A stretch of 64,000 nucleotides of DNA from an uncultured Alphaproteobacteria bacterium (GTDB lineage Bacteria > Pseudomonadota > Alphaproteobacteria > Methylaequorales > Methylaequoraceae): NCBI GenBank assembly GCA_902530985.1, contig CACACI010000004.1, positions 1 through 64,000 of the forward strand, written 5' to 3'. Under the pieces are notes generated by a model, which was given only the letters and a program-made list of their open reading frames with translations, made no database searches and was not told where the DNA came from. Shown here one piece after another: positions 18,101 to 25,722 of the stretch (positions are counted from its first letter, which is position 1; the number at the start of each line of letters is the position of its first letter). The translations under genes were made by a program, and so were the position numbers.

Positions 18101-19102
18101 ATGATAAATAACTCTCTTAAAAATAATTTTGCAGAATGTATCGGAAACACTCCTATTATTAAACTTAAAATAGCTTCAGAAATATCTGGGTGCGAAATAT
18201 ACGGAAAATGTGAATTTCTTAATCCAGGTGGATCAGTTAAAGACAGACCAGCATTACAGATAATTCAAGATGCTATAGATGAAAAAAAAATTGAAAAAGG
18301 AGGAGTAATTGTTGAAGGAACTGCTGGTAATACTGGAATTGGTTTGTGTTTAGTTGGAAATTCATTAGGTATGAAATCAATAATTGTAATGCCAAGAACT
18401 CAAAGTGATGAGAAAAAAAAAATGTTAAAATTATGTGGTGCTGATTTAAGATTAGTTGATGCCCTACCATATAAAAATCAAGGGAATTATATAAGACATT
18501 CCGAAAGTTTATCAAAATCTATAAAAAATGATAAAGGTGTTTTGTGGGCCAACCAATTTGACAACCTATCAAATAAAAAATCCCATTATTTGACAACAGG
18601 ACCAGAAATCTACAATCAATTATGTGGAAATATTGATGGTTTTATTTGTTCAATCGGAACGGGAGGAACAATTTCTGGGGTATCAGATTTTTTGAAAGAA
18701 AAAGATAAAAATATAAAAATTGGTTTATCAGACCCAATGGGGTCAGCTATGTATAATTTTTATAAAAAAGGCAAGTTAGAATCATCTGGATCTTCTATTA
18801 CAGAAGGAATTGGTCAAGGAAGGATTACCAAAAATCTAGAAAACGTTATTATTGATGAATCTTTTCAGGTCTCGGATGAAGAAGCATTGAACATTGTATT
18901 TAAAATGATTGAAAACGAAGGGCTAATTCTGGGTGGGTCATCTGGAATAAATATTATGGGTGCAATTAAAATGGGTCAAAAGATTGGACCAAACAAAAAA
19001 ATTGTAACAATTTTGTGTGATTACGGTACAAAATATGAAAGTAAAATTTTTAACAAAGATTTTTTAAAAGAAAAGCAACTTCCAATTCCAAAATGGCTTT
19101 AA
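18101..19102 (+). CDS. cysK: Cysteine synthase A (O-acetylserine sulfhydrylase)
   Basis: PLP enzyme condensing O-acetylserine with sulfide to cysteine. The 333-residue protein has the PLP lysine K47 in NPGGSVKDRPAL, the substrate loop EGTAGNTGIGL (family TSGNTG), the phosphate-binding loop IGTGGTISG and ILGGSSGINIMGA. The T-A-G-N-T-G loop, rather than TSGNTG, is a small deviation. It opens a sulfur run with a sulfurtransferase and metC, each overlapping the next. Its substrate is made by cysE at 61887. A cystathionine beta-synthase is a less likely alternative. Confidence 0.9.
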   Translation: MINNSLKNNFAECIGNTPIIKLKIASEISGCEIYGKCEFLNPGGSVKDRPALQIIQDAIDEKKIEKGGVIVEGTAGNTGIGLCLVGNSLGMKSIIVMPRTQSDEKKKMLKLCGADLRLVDALPYKNQGNYIRHSESLSKSIKNDKGVLWANQFDNLSNKKSHYLTTGPEIYNQLCGNIDGFICSIGTGGTISGVSDFLKEKDKNIKIGLSDPMGSAMYNFYKKGKLESSGSSITEGIGQGRITKNLENVIIDESFQVSDEEALNIVFKMIENEGLILGGSSGINIMGAIKMGQKIGPNKKIVTILCDYGTKYESKIFNKDFLKEKQLPIPKWL

Positions 19103-19947
19103 ATTCAATAAAAGACTATATAATTAAGGCGAATGACCTTAAAAGAAGAATAAATTCAAGTGATTTAAAATTGATTGATTGCAGATGGTACCTAGGAGAA
19201 CCAGGAAAAGGCAATAAAGAATATTTAAAATCACATCTTCAAGGAGCTATTTTTCTTGATTTAGATGAACTTTCTTGCCAATCAAATGATTTACCGCATA
19301 TGTTTCCTCAAGATAAACAATTTGCTAAATTTACTAGAAACTTTGGTATAGAAATTAATAATGAAATAATAATATATGATCAGAATGGGTTTTTTAGTTC
19401 ATCTAGAGTTTGGTTTATGTTTAAATATTTTGGCTTTAAAAAAATTAAAATTTTAGATGGAGGAATTAATAAATGGAAAAAAATGAACTTACCCCTTACG
19501 AAGATTATTAAAGGAAGAAAAAAATCAAATTATTTAAACAATAAAATTAAAGCGGGTATTTTAATAAAAAAAAAAGATTTAGAAAAATCTATAAGCTCTA
19601 AATCAAACAATTTAAAGATCATTGACGCCAGACCTAAAAAAAGATTTCTTGGCATTGATCCTGAACCAAGGCATGGACTAATTAAAGGGAATATCAAATA
19701 TAGTATTAATATACCATATTATAGTATAGTTGAAAAAAATGGCACATTAAAAACCATACAGAAACTAAAAGAATTAATCTTAAAAGACAATGAAATTGAT
19801 AAACAAAACGAAATTGTATGTTATTGTGGTTCAGGAATAACTGCTTGCAATATTATCTTAGTTCTTGAAATATTAGGTTTTACAAAAATTAAATTATACG
19901 ATGGATCATGGGCAGAATGGGGAAAAAACAAGTCGAATCAAAATTAA
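19093..19947 (+). CDS. sseA: Thiosulfate/3-mercaptopyruvate sulfurtransferase (tandem rhodanese)
   Basis: A 284-residue protein with two rhodanese domains. The first begins LKLIDCRWYLGEPGKG and is inactive in type; the second carries the catalytic cysteine C245 in CYCGSGITACN, where the loop CGSGxTAC is the 3-mercaptopyruvate sulfurtransferase type. The family motif DARPKKRFLG is present before it. It overlaps cysK by 10 bases and metC by 40 bases, so it is part of a tightly coupled cysteine/methionine group. It would transfer sulfur from mercaptopyruvate to thiols or cyanide. Confidence 0.92.
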   Translation: MALNSIKDYIIKANDLKRRINSSDLKLIDCRWYLGEPGKGNKEYLKSHLQGAIFLDLDELSCQSNDLPHMFPQDKQFAKFTRNFGIEINNEIIIYDQNGFFSSSRVWFMFKYFGFKKIKILDGGINKWKKMNLPLTKIIKGRKKSNYLNNKIKAGILIKKKDLEKSISSKSNNLKIIDARPKKRFLGIDPEPRHGLIKGNIKYSINIPYYSIVEKNGTLKTIQKLKELILKDNEIDKQNEIVCYCGSGITACNIILVLEILGFTKIKLYDGSWAEWGKNKSNQN

Positions 19948-21080
19948 TAAAATTAGGAAGTAATCCAGAAAAACATCATGGATCATTAAGTGATCCAATT
20001 TATAAAACTTCAACTATAATTTTTGATAACTATAAAAACTTTTTAAAGGCTAAGAAAGATCGATTTAATCTCCCCTATTACGGAAGGTTTGGCAATTACA
20101 CAACTAAAAGATTTGAAAACATAATTAGTCAAGTTTATCAAAGTGAGGCTTCTGTGGTAACAAGCTCTGGGTTATCATCTATCACAATATGTTTGCTATC
20201 ATTTTTATCAAAAGGTGATGAAGTATTAGTTACAGAAAATTGTTACGAACCAGTTTTTAATTTTTGCTCAAAAGAACTCAAAAAGTTTGGTATTAAAACT
20301 CATTTTTTTAAAAATAATAATATTATCCAACTCGAAAAACTTCTTAATAAAAAAACTAAGGTTATTTATTTAGAATCACCTGGTTCATTAAATTTTGAAG
20401 TTGAAGATATTGAAAAAGTTATAAAAATTGCAAAAAAAAGAAAAATTATTACAATTATAGATAATACTTGGGCAACTTTTCTTGGATTTAACCCTTTAAA
20501 ATGGGGTATAGATGTTGCTATAGAATCATGTACTAAATATTTTTCCGGTCATTCTGATAATTTCTGTGGAATAATCGCATGCTCTAAAACAAACTATCAA
20601 AAAATTAAACAAACCGCAGTGAGAATGGGAGATTTTGTTTCTGCTGAAAGCTGTTCTTATGCTATGAGAGGCCTAAAAACTCTTTTTCTGAGATTAAAAA
20701 AACATGAATCAAATGCTATGGTCATCTTTAAATATCTCCAAAAAAAGGATTCTGTAAAAAAAATTTTTTTCTTACCTGATAAAAATAATCCTAATCATGA
20801 GCGTTGGAAAAAGTATTTTAACAACAGCAATGGACTAATAACATTTGCTATAAAAAGAAATGGAAATATTGAAAATTTTTTAGATAGTCTTAACTTGTTT
20901 AAAATTGGATTTAGCTGGGGTGGATACGAAAGCTTAATTCTCCCCTTAAATAGAATAGTGCCCACAAATAAAAATTATATGAAACGATGGTATTGGTTTA
21001 GAATTCATATTGGTTTAGAATCAACTAATGATATGATATTTGACTTAGAGCAAGGATTTAATAATTATGAAAAAAAGTAA
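19908..21080 (+). CDS. metC: Cystathionine beta-lyase (Cys/Met metabolism PLP enzyme)
   Basis: PLP-dependent enzyme of 390 residues that cleaves cystathionine to homocysteine, the penultimate step of methionine synthesis. The PLP lysine is K210 in ESCTKYFSGHSD, and other family motifs are LPYYGRFGNYTTKRFE, VVTSSGLSSI and the C-terminal SWGGYESLILP, the latter typical of cystathionine beta-lyase. The first ATG (19908) gives a 40-base overlap with the sulfurtransferase; a second in-frame ATG at 19917 is equally possible. Cystathionine gamma-synthase is less likely because of the SWGGYESL tail. Confidence 0.9.
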   Translation: MGRMGKKQVESKLIKLGSNPEKHHGSLSDPIYKTSTIIFDNYKNFLKAKKDRFNLPYYGRFGNYTTKRFENIISQVYQSEASVVTSSGLSSITICLLSFLSKGDEVLVTENCYEPVFNFCSKELKKFGIKTHFFKNNNIIQLEKLLNKKTKVIYLESPGSLNFEVEDIEKVIKIAKKRKIITIIDNTWATFLGFNPLKWGIDVAIESCTKYFSGHSDNFCGIIACSKTNYQKIKQTAVRMGDFVSAESCSYAMRGLKTLFLRLKKHESNAMVIFKYLQKKDSVKKIFFLPDKNNPNHERWKKYFNNSNGLITFAIKRNGNIENFLDSLNLFKIGFSWGGYESLILPLNRIVPTNKNYMKRWYWFRIHIGLESTNDMIFDLEQGFNNYEKK

Positions 21081-21363
21081 ATTTTTAATATTCAAACCTC
21101 CAAAATCAGCCATGCAATCTGGATTAAATAAGACTAAAAAATGGTGTCTTTGTAACAATGAAATAAATGAAACATTTATGAGCAGTAAGTTTTGCTGGAT
21201 TGGAAGTGCAAATCCAGAAAAACAGATTAAATTATATTTTGATAATTTGCAGTCTGCAGAAGACTTTGCAAAAAAAAATAAATATGATTACGAAGTACAA
21301 AAATCTAATGATAGAAGTGTTATAAAGAAATCATATTCAGAAAACTTTGTTAAGAAGAATTAA
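21067..21363 (+). CDS. NADH dehydrogenase complex I accessory subunit (NDUFS4-like)
   Basis: A 98-residue protein of the ETC_C1 NDUFS4 (18 kDa) family found in alphaproteobacteria and mitochondria, which stabilises the NADH-oxidising arm of complex I. The core motif is W-x-G-S-x-x-P-E-K-Q-I-K-L-x-F near residues 41-57, followed by SAEDFAKKNKYDYEV. It overlaps metC by 14 bases, so it is cotranscribed with the sulfur genes, an unexpected company. Its presence is one of the strongest pointers to an alphaproteobacterial genome. Confidence 0.9.
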   Translation: MKKSKFLIFKPPKSAMQSGLNKTKKWCLCNNEINETFMSSKFCWIGSANPEKQIKLYFDNLQSAEDFAKKNKYDYEVQKSNDRSVIKKSYSENFVKKN

Positions 21364-21366
21364 AAA

Positions 21367-21864
21367 ATGAGTAACGAAAAGTTTTGTCCTAATTGGTTAT
21401 TTAAAATTATTATTTCGCAAACCGTATATGATTATATAGTTAGAGATATTGCATTGTTTATAAGTGCAAAAAAGTTTATTTCGTTTTTTTCAGAATATTA
21501 TGATGAACTAGACTCTGATGAAATACAGACAACTGCAGCTGCATTCATTCAATTTCTTGGAGAAGTAAAAGCTAAAGACCCCTTCATGCTACTGAATCAT
21601 TTCAAATACAGTATAATTACAGATGTAAAACCAAATACAAAAGGAATTTTTAAAAAAGATGCTTATGATAGTGAATCTAAAAAGAAATATTCTCCTCATG
21701 AAGCGGTTAAAGATTTTAAAGTTTTTTCTTACTCATGTAGATCTGGTTTGACAAGAAAAGCTCCTTTAGGATGGGAATTACAGAATGAAAATGAATTAGG
21801 CCTAATAAGTGATGCAATAAATAAAGAGTTCTCAATCGATGATATGATTGATAGTGTTAGCTAA
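21367..21864 (+). CDS. Hypothetical protein
   Basis: A 165-residue soluble protein that I do not recognise. It has no signal peptide or membrane segment, three cysteines, a Lys/Asp-rich middle and the phrase TRKAPLGWELQNENELGLISDAI near the C-terminus. It starts 3 bases after the complex I accessory gene and ends 3 bases before the secreted methyltransferase, so it is very probably translated as part of the same run. The ordinary codon usage and tight spacing support a real gene. No function is proposed. Confidence 0.75.
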   Translation: MSNEKFCPNWLFKIIISQTVYDYIVRDIALFISAKKFISFFSEYYDELDSDEIQTTAAAFIQFLGEVKAKDPFMLLNHFKYSIITDVKPNTKGIFKKDAYDSESKKKYSPHEAVKDFKVFSYSCRSGLTRKAPLGWELQNENELGLISDAINKEFSIDDMIDSVS

Positions 21865-21867
21865 ATT

Positions 21868-22671
21868 ATGAAATATTTATCTTTTATAGTAATTTTTTTA
21901 ATAACTTTTTTCATTAATAATGAAGCATATGGTGATGAACAGAATTTGATAACAAAGGCTGTTGAAAACCCCAATAGAGGTAAGGAAGATATATATAGAG
22001 ATAAATACAGAAACCCTTTAGAAACATTAAATTTTTTTGGTTTAGATAGGAAAATGAAAGTTCTTGAAGTTATACCTGGAAGAGGATGGTATACAAAAAT
22101 TATTAGCAATTATATGAAAAGCACTAACAACTTTTATGTCGCAACATATGAGAATCCTCCTTTTGCAACAGAGATTATTACAAAAATCCAAAAAGAATTT
22201 TTTAATTTTTTTAGAAATAATATAGAAAATTTTGGAGAAATTAAATCAACTAAAATCAATAAAGATTTCAAATTAATTGGTTATAATGATTATTTTGACA
22301 TGATTTTAACGTTTAGAAACACACACAATTTCTTAGATCAAAATAAATCAAAAGAGATTTTTAAATCATTTCATAAATCGCTAAAAAAAGGTGGGGTTTT
22401 AGGTGTTGTTCAACATAGAGCTAATGAAATATCTGAATTTAATTATAAAAAAGGGTATGTTAAAGAATCTTTTTTAATAAACCATATAGAACAACAAGGT
22501 TTCTCTTTACTTAAAAAGTCAGAAATTAATGCAAATCCCAGAGATATTAAGAATTATGAAAAAGGTGTTTGGACGCTTCCACCTAGATATACTGAAGGAG
22601 CAAAAAATAGATCTTTATATACTTCAATTGGTGAAAGCGACCGTATGACCCTAAAGTTTATCAAAAAGTAA
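21868..22671 (+). CDS. Secreted SAM-dependent methyltransferase-like protein
   Basis: A 267-residue protein beginning with a clear signal peptide (hydrophobic residues about 4-17, cleavage near NEAYG) and followed by a class I methyltransferase fold: VLEVIPGRGWYTKI gives the SAM-binding loop (E-x-x-P-G-x-G), and DMILTFRNTHNF and GGVLGVVQHR follow the usual order. It resembles the group of predicted periplasmic methyltransferases (COG4798). A SAM-dependent enzyme outside the cytoplasm is puzzling because SAM is cytosolic. The preceding gene ends 3 bases upstream, and the nucleosidase gene follows immediately. Confidence 0.8.
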   Translation: MKYLSFIVIFLITFFINNEAYGDEQNLITKAVENPNRGKEDIYRDKYRNPLETLNFFGLDRKMKVLEVIPGRGWYTKIISNYMKSTNNFYVATYENPPFATEIITKIQKEFFNFFRNNIENFGEIKSTKINKDFKLIGYNDYFDMILTFRNTHNFLDQNKSKEIFKSFHKSLKKGGVLGVVQHRANEISEFNYKKGYVKESFLINHIEQQGFSLLKKSEINANPRDIKNYEKGVWTLPPRYTEGAKNRSLYTSIGESDRMTLKFIKK

Positions 22672-23463
22672 ATGATTCATTTTATTGTTGCCACTCAACC
22701 TGAGGCTCAACCAATAATTGATATTTTCAAACTTAGAAAAATTCAAAATAGCAATATCCTTCCAATTTATAATTCAAAAAATATAAGCTTAACTATAACA
22801 GGTATTGGGAAGGTAAATTCTGCAATAGGAGTTACCCAAACTCATTATGAAATTACTCAACAAAAAAATGATATATGGATCAATATAGGGCTTGCTGGTC
22901 ATGAGAAATTTGATATTGGTAAAATATTTGTAGTTAATAAAATTTCAGATTATTCAAGTGGTAAAGTTTTTTTTCCATTCATTAGTGATTTAGAAATCAA
23001 ATCATTAGAATGTATTTCTTTCGATAAAGAAAATAAAAAATACAATAATTCTATGTCTGATATGGAAAGCATTGGGTTCTACCAAGCTGCAAATAAATAT
23101 TCCACTAAAGAATTAATTAACATATTAAAAATAGTTTCCGACAATAAGAAAGAATCAATAGATTTTTTTGATAAGAAGAAAATCTATAATATGATAATAC
23201 AACATAGAGATCTAATAATAGAAAATTGTAAACATTTAAATGAAATAAAAAATAATATACTAAAAAATAATGATGGACTTATTAAAGAAACTTACGAAAA
23301 ACTAATTGATAAAGAAAAATTTTCTTTTACGGAAACTCAACAAATCAAGGCATTGCTAAAGTTGTATTTTTCAAAAAATAAGTTTATGAAAAAGAATATT
23401 TTAAATAAAAACAAAGATGGAGCTTATAATATTACAAAATTAAAAGAATTTTTAAAATTATGA
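22672..23463 (+). CDS. Nucleoside phosphorylase/nucleosidase-like protein
   Basis: A 263-residue protein. Residues 1-160 follow the purine nucleoside phosphorylase/MTA-SAH nucleosidase fold: FIVATQPEAQPI at the start, TGIGKVNSAIG, INIGLAGHEKFDIG, then SMSDMESIGFYQAA (the DMEG-like substrate loop) and VSDNKKESIDFF (SDN in place of the SDxA loop). The C-terminal 90 residues are an unrelated Lys-rich helical tail. It overlaps the radical SAM gene by 4 bases (ATGA), a tight coupling. A role in removing 5'-deoxyadenosine made by the radical SAM enzyme is inferred, not shown. Confidence 0.75.
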   Translation: MIHFIVATQPEAQPIIDIFKLRKIQNSNILPIYNSKNISLTITGIGKVNSAIGVTQTHYEITQQKNDIWINIGLAGHEKFDIGKIFVVNKISDYSSGKVFFPFISDLEIKSLECISFDKENKKYNNSMSDMESIGFYQAANKYSTKELINILKIVSDNKKESIDFFDKKKIYNMIIQHRDLIIENCKHLNEIKNNILKNNDGLIKETYEKLIDKEKFSFTETQQIKALLKLYFSKNKFMKKNILNKNKDGAYNITKLKEFLKL

Positions 23464-24440
23464 AAATAAAAAATATTTACATCGAAAAGCAAATCGAAAA
23501 ACATAAAAATACAAAAAGAATTGTTAAAAATATAAAATTTGAAAATATTATATTATGCGATCATTACTCACAAATATTTAATACATCAAATCAAAGTTTT
23601 AGAATTCAAAAAAAGTTTCCATCTTTAATACTTGCAAAAAAAGAAAACAATTTTATTTTCAAAACACCTAATGGCTTTAATATAGGTTTCAAAAATAATT
23701 ATTATTTTTCTCATATGTTGAATTGTCCTTATGATTGCAAATATTGTTATCTTCAAGGAATGTTCAACTCTGCCAACTATCTTGTATTTGTTAATTATGA
23801 AGATTTTTATTCATCAATAAAAGATAAAATTAATGAAACCAATGAAACGACTTGTTTCTTTTCAGGTTATGATTGTGATAGTTTGGCACTTGAAAATATT
23901 ACCAATTTTCTTAATGATTTTTTAAAATATTTTAAAGATTTAAAAAAAGGGGTATTAGAAATAAGATCAAAAAGTGTTAATATAAATGTTTTAAAAAATG
24001 TACAACCACTAAATAACGTTATTCCAGCCTTTAGCCTTAACCCTCAATTTGTTATTGAAAAATTTGAAGACAAAACTCCAGATTTATCAAAAAGATTAAA
24101 TGCAATTAAATCACTACAAAAACTTGGATGGAATATTGGTTTGAGATTTGATCCGCTTATTTGGTTTAACAAACAAGATCAATATAAATTATTTTTTTCA
24201 AATATATTTGATTATCTTGATACCAATAAGATACATTCAGTAACTTTAGGTGCTTTTAGAATGCCATCAAGTTTTTTAAAAAAAATAGCAAATGATAGAC
24301 CTTATAATTATTTGATTCAAATGGGTAATTCAAAAAGGTTGCTAGGTATTGAAACGAGTGATTTCGATGAAAATAAAAGAATGTTCTGCAAACAGCAAAT
24401 AATGAAGTTCATACCAAAAGAAAAGGTCTTTATAAATTAG
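23460..24440 (+). CDS. Radical SAM protein of the spore photoproduct lyase type
   Basis: A 326-residue radical SAM enzyme. The cluster motif CxxxCxxC is C89, C93 and C96 in CPYDCKYCYLQG. The spacing and the LQG continuation match spore photoproduct lyase (SPL) and its non-sporulating relatives, which repair the thymine dimer spore photoproduct or similar lesions. Later regions include EIRSKSVNINVL and GWNIGLRFDPLIW, both SPL-like. The organism does not look like a spore former, so the substrate lesion is unknown. It follows the nucleosidase gene with a 4-base overlap. Confidence 0.85.
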   Translation: MKIKNIYIEKQIEKHKNTKRIVKNIKFENIILCDHYSQIFNTSNQSFRIQKKFPSLILAKKENNFIFKTPNGFNIGFKNNYYFSHMLNCPYDCKYCYLQGMFNSANYLVFVNYEDFYSSIKDKINETNETTCFFSGYDCDSLALENITNFLNDFLKYFKDLKKGVLEIRSKSVNINVLKNVQPLNNVIPAFSLNPQFVIEKFEDKTPDLSKRLNAIKSLQKLGWNIGLRFDPLIWFNKQDQYKLFFSNIFDYLDTNKIHSVTLGAFRMPSSFLKKIANDRPYNYLIQMGNSKRLLGIETSDFDENKRMFCKQQIMKFIPKEKVFIN

Positions 24441-24811
24441 AATTTTTTATCTTTATATTCAAACTTTCTACAGTTCAAAAAAAGAGAGCTCACTTGACTA
24501 TCATCGTATCTAGTGAAATTTAAAACCAGTTCTCCAGAGTATCTTCCAATAATTGCGGAAATCTCTCCATCAGAGTCACTATACATTCTTATATTTTTTG
24601 CAGTCCATGAAATATTTGATTTAGTAATCAAAATTTCATCTGCAATAAAAGATAAACCACCTAAATCAATTCTTTTTGAATCAGAATCTAACAAAAGAAA
24701 TACATCTTTAACGTCAACTTCTTTAAAATTAGAGGAGTTATTTGTACATAGCAGATTTAATTCTAGAGAAAATAGTAACTTTGGAATTAAAAGAATTAGA
24801 AAAAAGTACAT
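24437..24811 (-). CDS. Hypothetical exported protein
   Basis: A 124-residue protein with an N-terminal hydrophobic signal (about residues 1-16) and no recognised domain. It has cysteines near residues 22 and 115 and a C-terminal LFLNCRKFE. The opposite strand also contains an open frame over this region, but the minus frame has the signal peptide and clean end, so I prefer it. It overlaps the end of the radical SAM gene by 4 bases, convergent. Function unknown. Confidence 0.6.
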   Translation of the reverse strand: MYFFLILLIPKLLFSLELNLLCTNNSSNFKEVDVKDVFLLLDSDSKRIDLGGLSFIADEILITKSNISWTAKNIRMYSDSDGEISAIIGRYSGELVLNFTRYDDSQVSSLFLNCRKFEYKDKKF

Positions 24812-24981
24812 AAAAAGATAATTTCAAAAAAAATTAAATTGTCAATTTTAATTTTTTATACAATAAAGTTTTTTATATTTTAAAGTAAATATTATTTGTG
24901 TTTAGCTATGTAGAGACATTTTGTTAATATAACTTTATAGTTTTAATAAATCGATTACTTTTAATTATTTTAACGAAATCA

Positions 24982-25722
24982 ATGTGGAAACGAAAATTAT
25001 ATATAAAAGATAATCTTACACCTTTCTCAATTAGTAGATCTAAAATTGATTTATTTTTTGATTGTTATCGATGCTTTTATCTTGACCAAAGATTTGGAAT
25101 TAAAAGACCACATGGCACACCTCTAGTTATCAATAATTTTGTTGTTAATCATTTTAAAAGTATTTTAAATGAATACAGAACCAACCAAACTGTTTTTCCA
25201 GATTCAAAAAGAATTAATAAAAAACTAATTCCAAGTAATAATGAATTATTAGAAAACTGGAGCCACCCTTTTAAAGGTATCTCATCCATCGATAGAAAAA
25301 CAAATTTTAAAATAAAAGCAAATCTAGATGATGTATGGCAATGTGAAGAAACCAAAGAATATTATCCAATAATTATAAAAAGTACATCAAGAAAAAAAGA
25401 TATAAGTTTTGATAGTATATGGCCAGGATATTGGAAACAATTATCATTATATTCTTATTTACTCTCAAAAAATTCAATTAAGACAGGTTCTATTGGAATT
25501 TTGGTTTATCTAAATGCTTCTGAGAATTTACCAAATGACATAAATAAAATTGATTTTGACTTGTTAATATTTGATCGAAAATTAGATCTATCATGGATTG
25601 AACCGACACTGGATGTAATCCATAAAACTTTAAATTCAGATACTGTGCCAATGGGAAGAAATAGTTGTAAATTTTGTAGGTATCAAATAGATATACAAAG
25701 AGTACTTGATGGAAAATTCTAA
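24982..25722 (+). CDS. PD-(D/E)XK-family nuclease-like protein with paired cysteines
   Basis: A 246-residue protein with an N-terminal ISRSKIDLFFDCYRCFYL segment, resembling the SxSxLxxFxxCPRxFYL start of Cas4/AddB-like nucleases, a middle region with D-D-x-W and IIIKSTS that could hold the catalytic D and the E/Q-x-K strand, and a C-terminal CKFCRYQ. The N- and C-terminal cysteines (CYRC, CKFC) could hold an Fe-S cluster as in Cas4 and AddB, but the usual four-cysteine spacing is not certain. The DNA ligase gene starts inside its last 14 bases. No cas genes or CRISPR array are nearby. Confidence 0.7.
   Translation: MWKRKLYIKDNLTPFSISRSKIDLFFDCYRCFYLDQRFGIKRPHGTPLVINNFVVNHFKSILNEYRTNQTVFPDSKRINKKLIPSNNELLENWSHPFKGISSIDRKTNFKIKANLDDVWQCEETKEYYPIIIKSTSRKKDISFDSIWPGYWKQLSLYSYLLSKNSIKTGSIGILVYLNASENLPNDINKIDFDLLIFDRKLDLSWIEPTLDVIHKTLNSDTVPMGRNSCKFCRYQIDIQRVLDGKF

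Noticed and set aside
24513-24821. Plus-strand frame opposite the hypothetical exported protein at 24437-24811.
   Set aside because: The minus-strand frame has a signal peptide and better ends; the plus frame has neither.
24982-25722. Part of a CRISPR-Cas system because of the Cas4-like nuclease.
   Set aside because: No repeat-spacer array or other cas gene occurs in the window; the partner is a DNA ligase.
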